Shown here piece by piece: positions 62,967 through 64,000 of a DNA stretch of 64,000 nucleotides. The first letter of the stretch is position 1; each line of letters begins with the position of its first letter. The notes under the pieces are model-generated. The model saw only the letters and a program-made list of their open reading frames with translations. It did not search any database and was not told the DNA's origin. Origin of the DNA: CALDCK01 sp050618055 (GTDB lineage Bacteria; Myxococcota_A; UBA9160; SMWR01); NCBI GenBank assembly GCA_050618055.1, contig JBNLVK010000172.1:1-64000 (forward strand). Direction: 5' to 3'. A program made the position numbers and the translations under genes.

Positions 62967-64000
<1,034 letters not shown>

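Overview
The window is a very GC-rich, gene-dense bacterial contig: 64 protein genes, no RNA genes and no intergenic gap above about 230 bases. The gene families suggest an uncultured deltaproteobacterial, Myxococcota- or Binatota-like lineage, but this is only an inference. They include DUF1329, paired DUF5666/DUF6502, luciferase-like flavin oxidoreductases, many SDRs and EstB-type serine hydrolases, BadH/BadI, lipoprotein quinoproteins and NtrC-type regulation. Bases 1-17 are an Illumina adapter remnant, so the left edge is a true contig end, probably of a metagenome assembly.

Layout. 1-5.2 kb: TPR/zincin protein, zinc-ribbon coiled-coil protein, SRPBCC protein, acyltransferase, DUF1329 protein with a strong terminator, and a 60-residue exported peptide. 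5.2-12.9 kb: a long leftward cluster of CRP/FNR regulator, luciferase-like oxidoreductase, EstB-like hydrolase, SDR, renal dipeptidase, SnoaL-like protein and the DUF5666/DUF6502 pair. 12.9-24.5 kb: enoyl-CoA hydratase, outer-membrane protein, PQQ dehydrogenase, badH-badI followed by a TerB-like/dodecin fusion, SDRs, a DapB-like dehydrogenase, an SGNH protein and an M48 protease gene interrupted by one in-frame TAA. 24.5-30.6 kb: a signalling and stress block with CBS protein, globin-coupled histidine kinase, sigma-54 response regulator, two hemerythrins, a CaCA exchanger and a metallothionein-like peptide. Several sigma-54 promoter candidates lie in front of these genes. 30.6-44 kb: a second oxidoreductase/hydrolase pair, a CMD protein, a TetR-RND efflux operon with a clear operator cluster, an EipA-like protein, a DUF374 acyltransferase, an oxidoreductase/amidohydrolase operon, a Na/Pi cotransporter and a double-ACT protein. 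44-50.7 kb: degenerate sulfatase, type IV pilin-like protein, PAS-LuxR regulator and three proteins of unknown function. 50.7-55.7 kb: inactive-transglutaminase/ATP-grasp/desuccinylase operon ending in an HEXXH peptidase. 55.7-64 kb: nuclease, lipocalin, a PQQ dehydrogenase/serine hydrolase operon, and an alpha-E/circularly permuted ATP-grasp pair running off the right edge.

Organisation. Co-directional genes are often coupled by GTGA or ATGA overlaps. Seven of thirteen convergent gene pairs share one CTAG tetramer in which both stop codons overlap. Functionally the region combines aliphatic/alicyclic acid and steroid- or terpenoid-like catabolism (SDRs, crotonases, LLM oxidoreductases, BadHI), periplasmic sugar or alcohol oxidation (PQQ lipoproteins), O2/NO/metal stress sensing, and two unrelated ATP-grasp peptide-modification loci within 12 kb.
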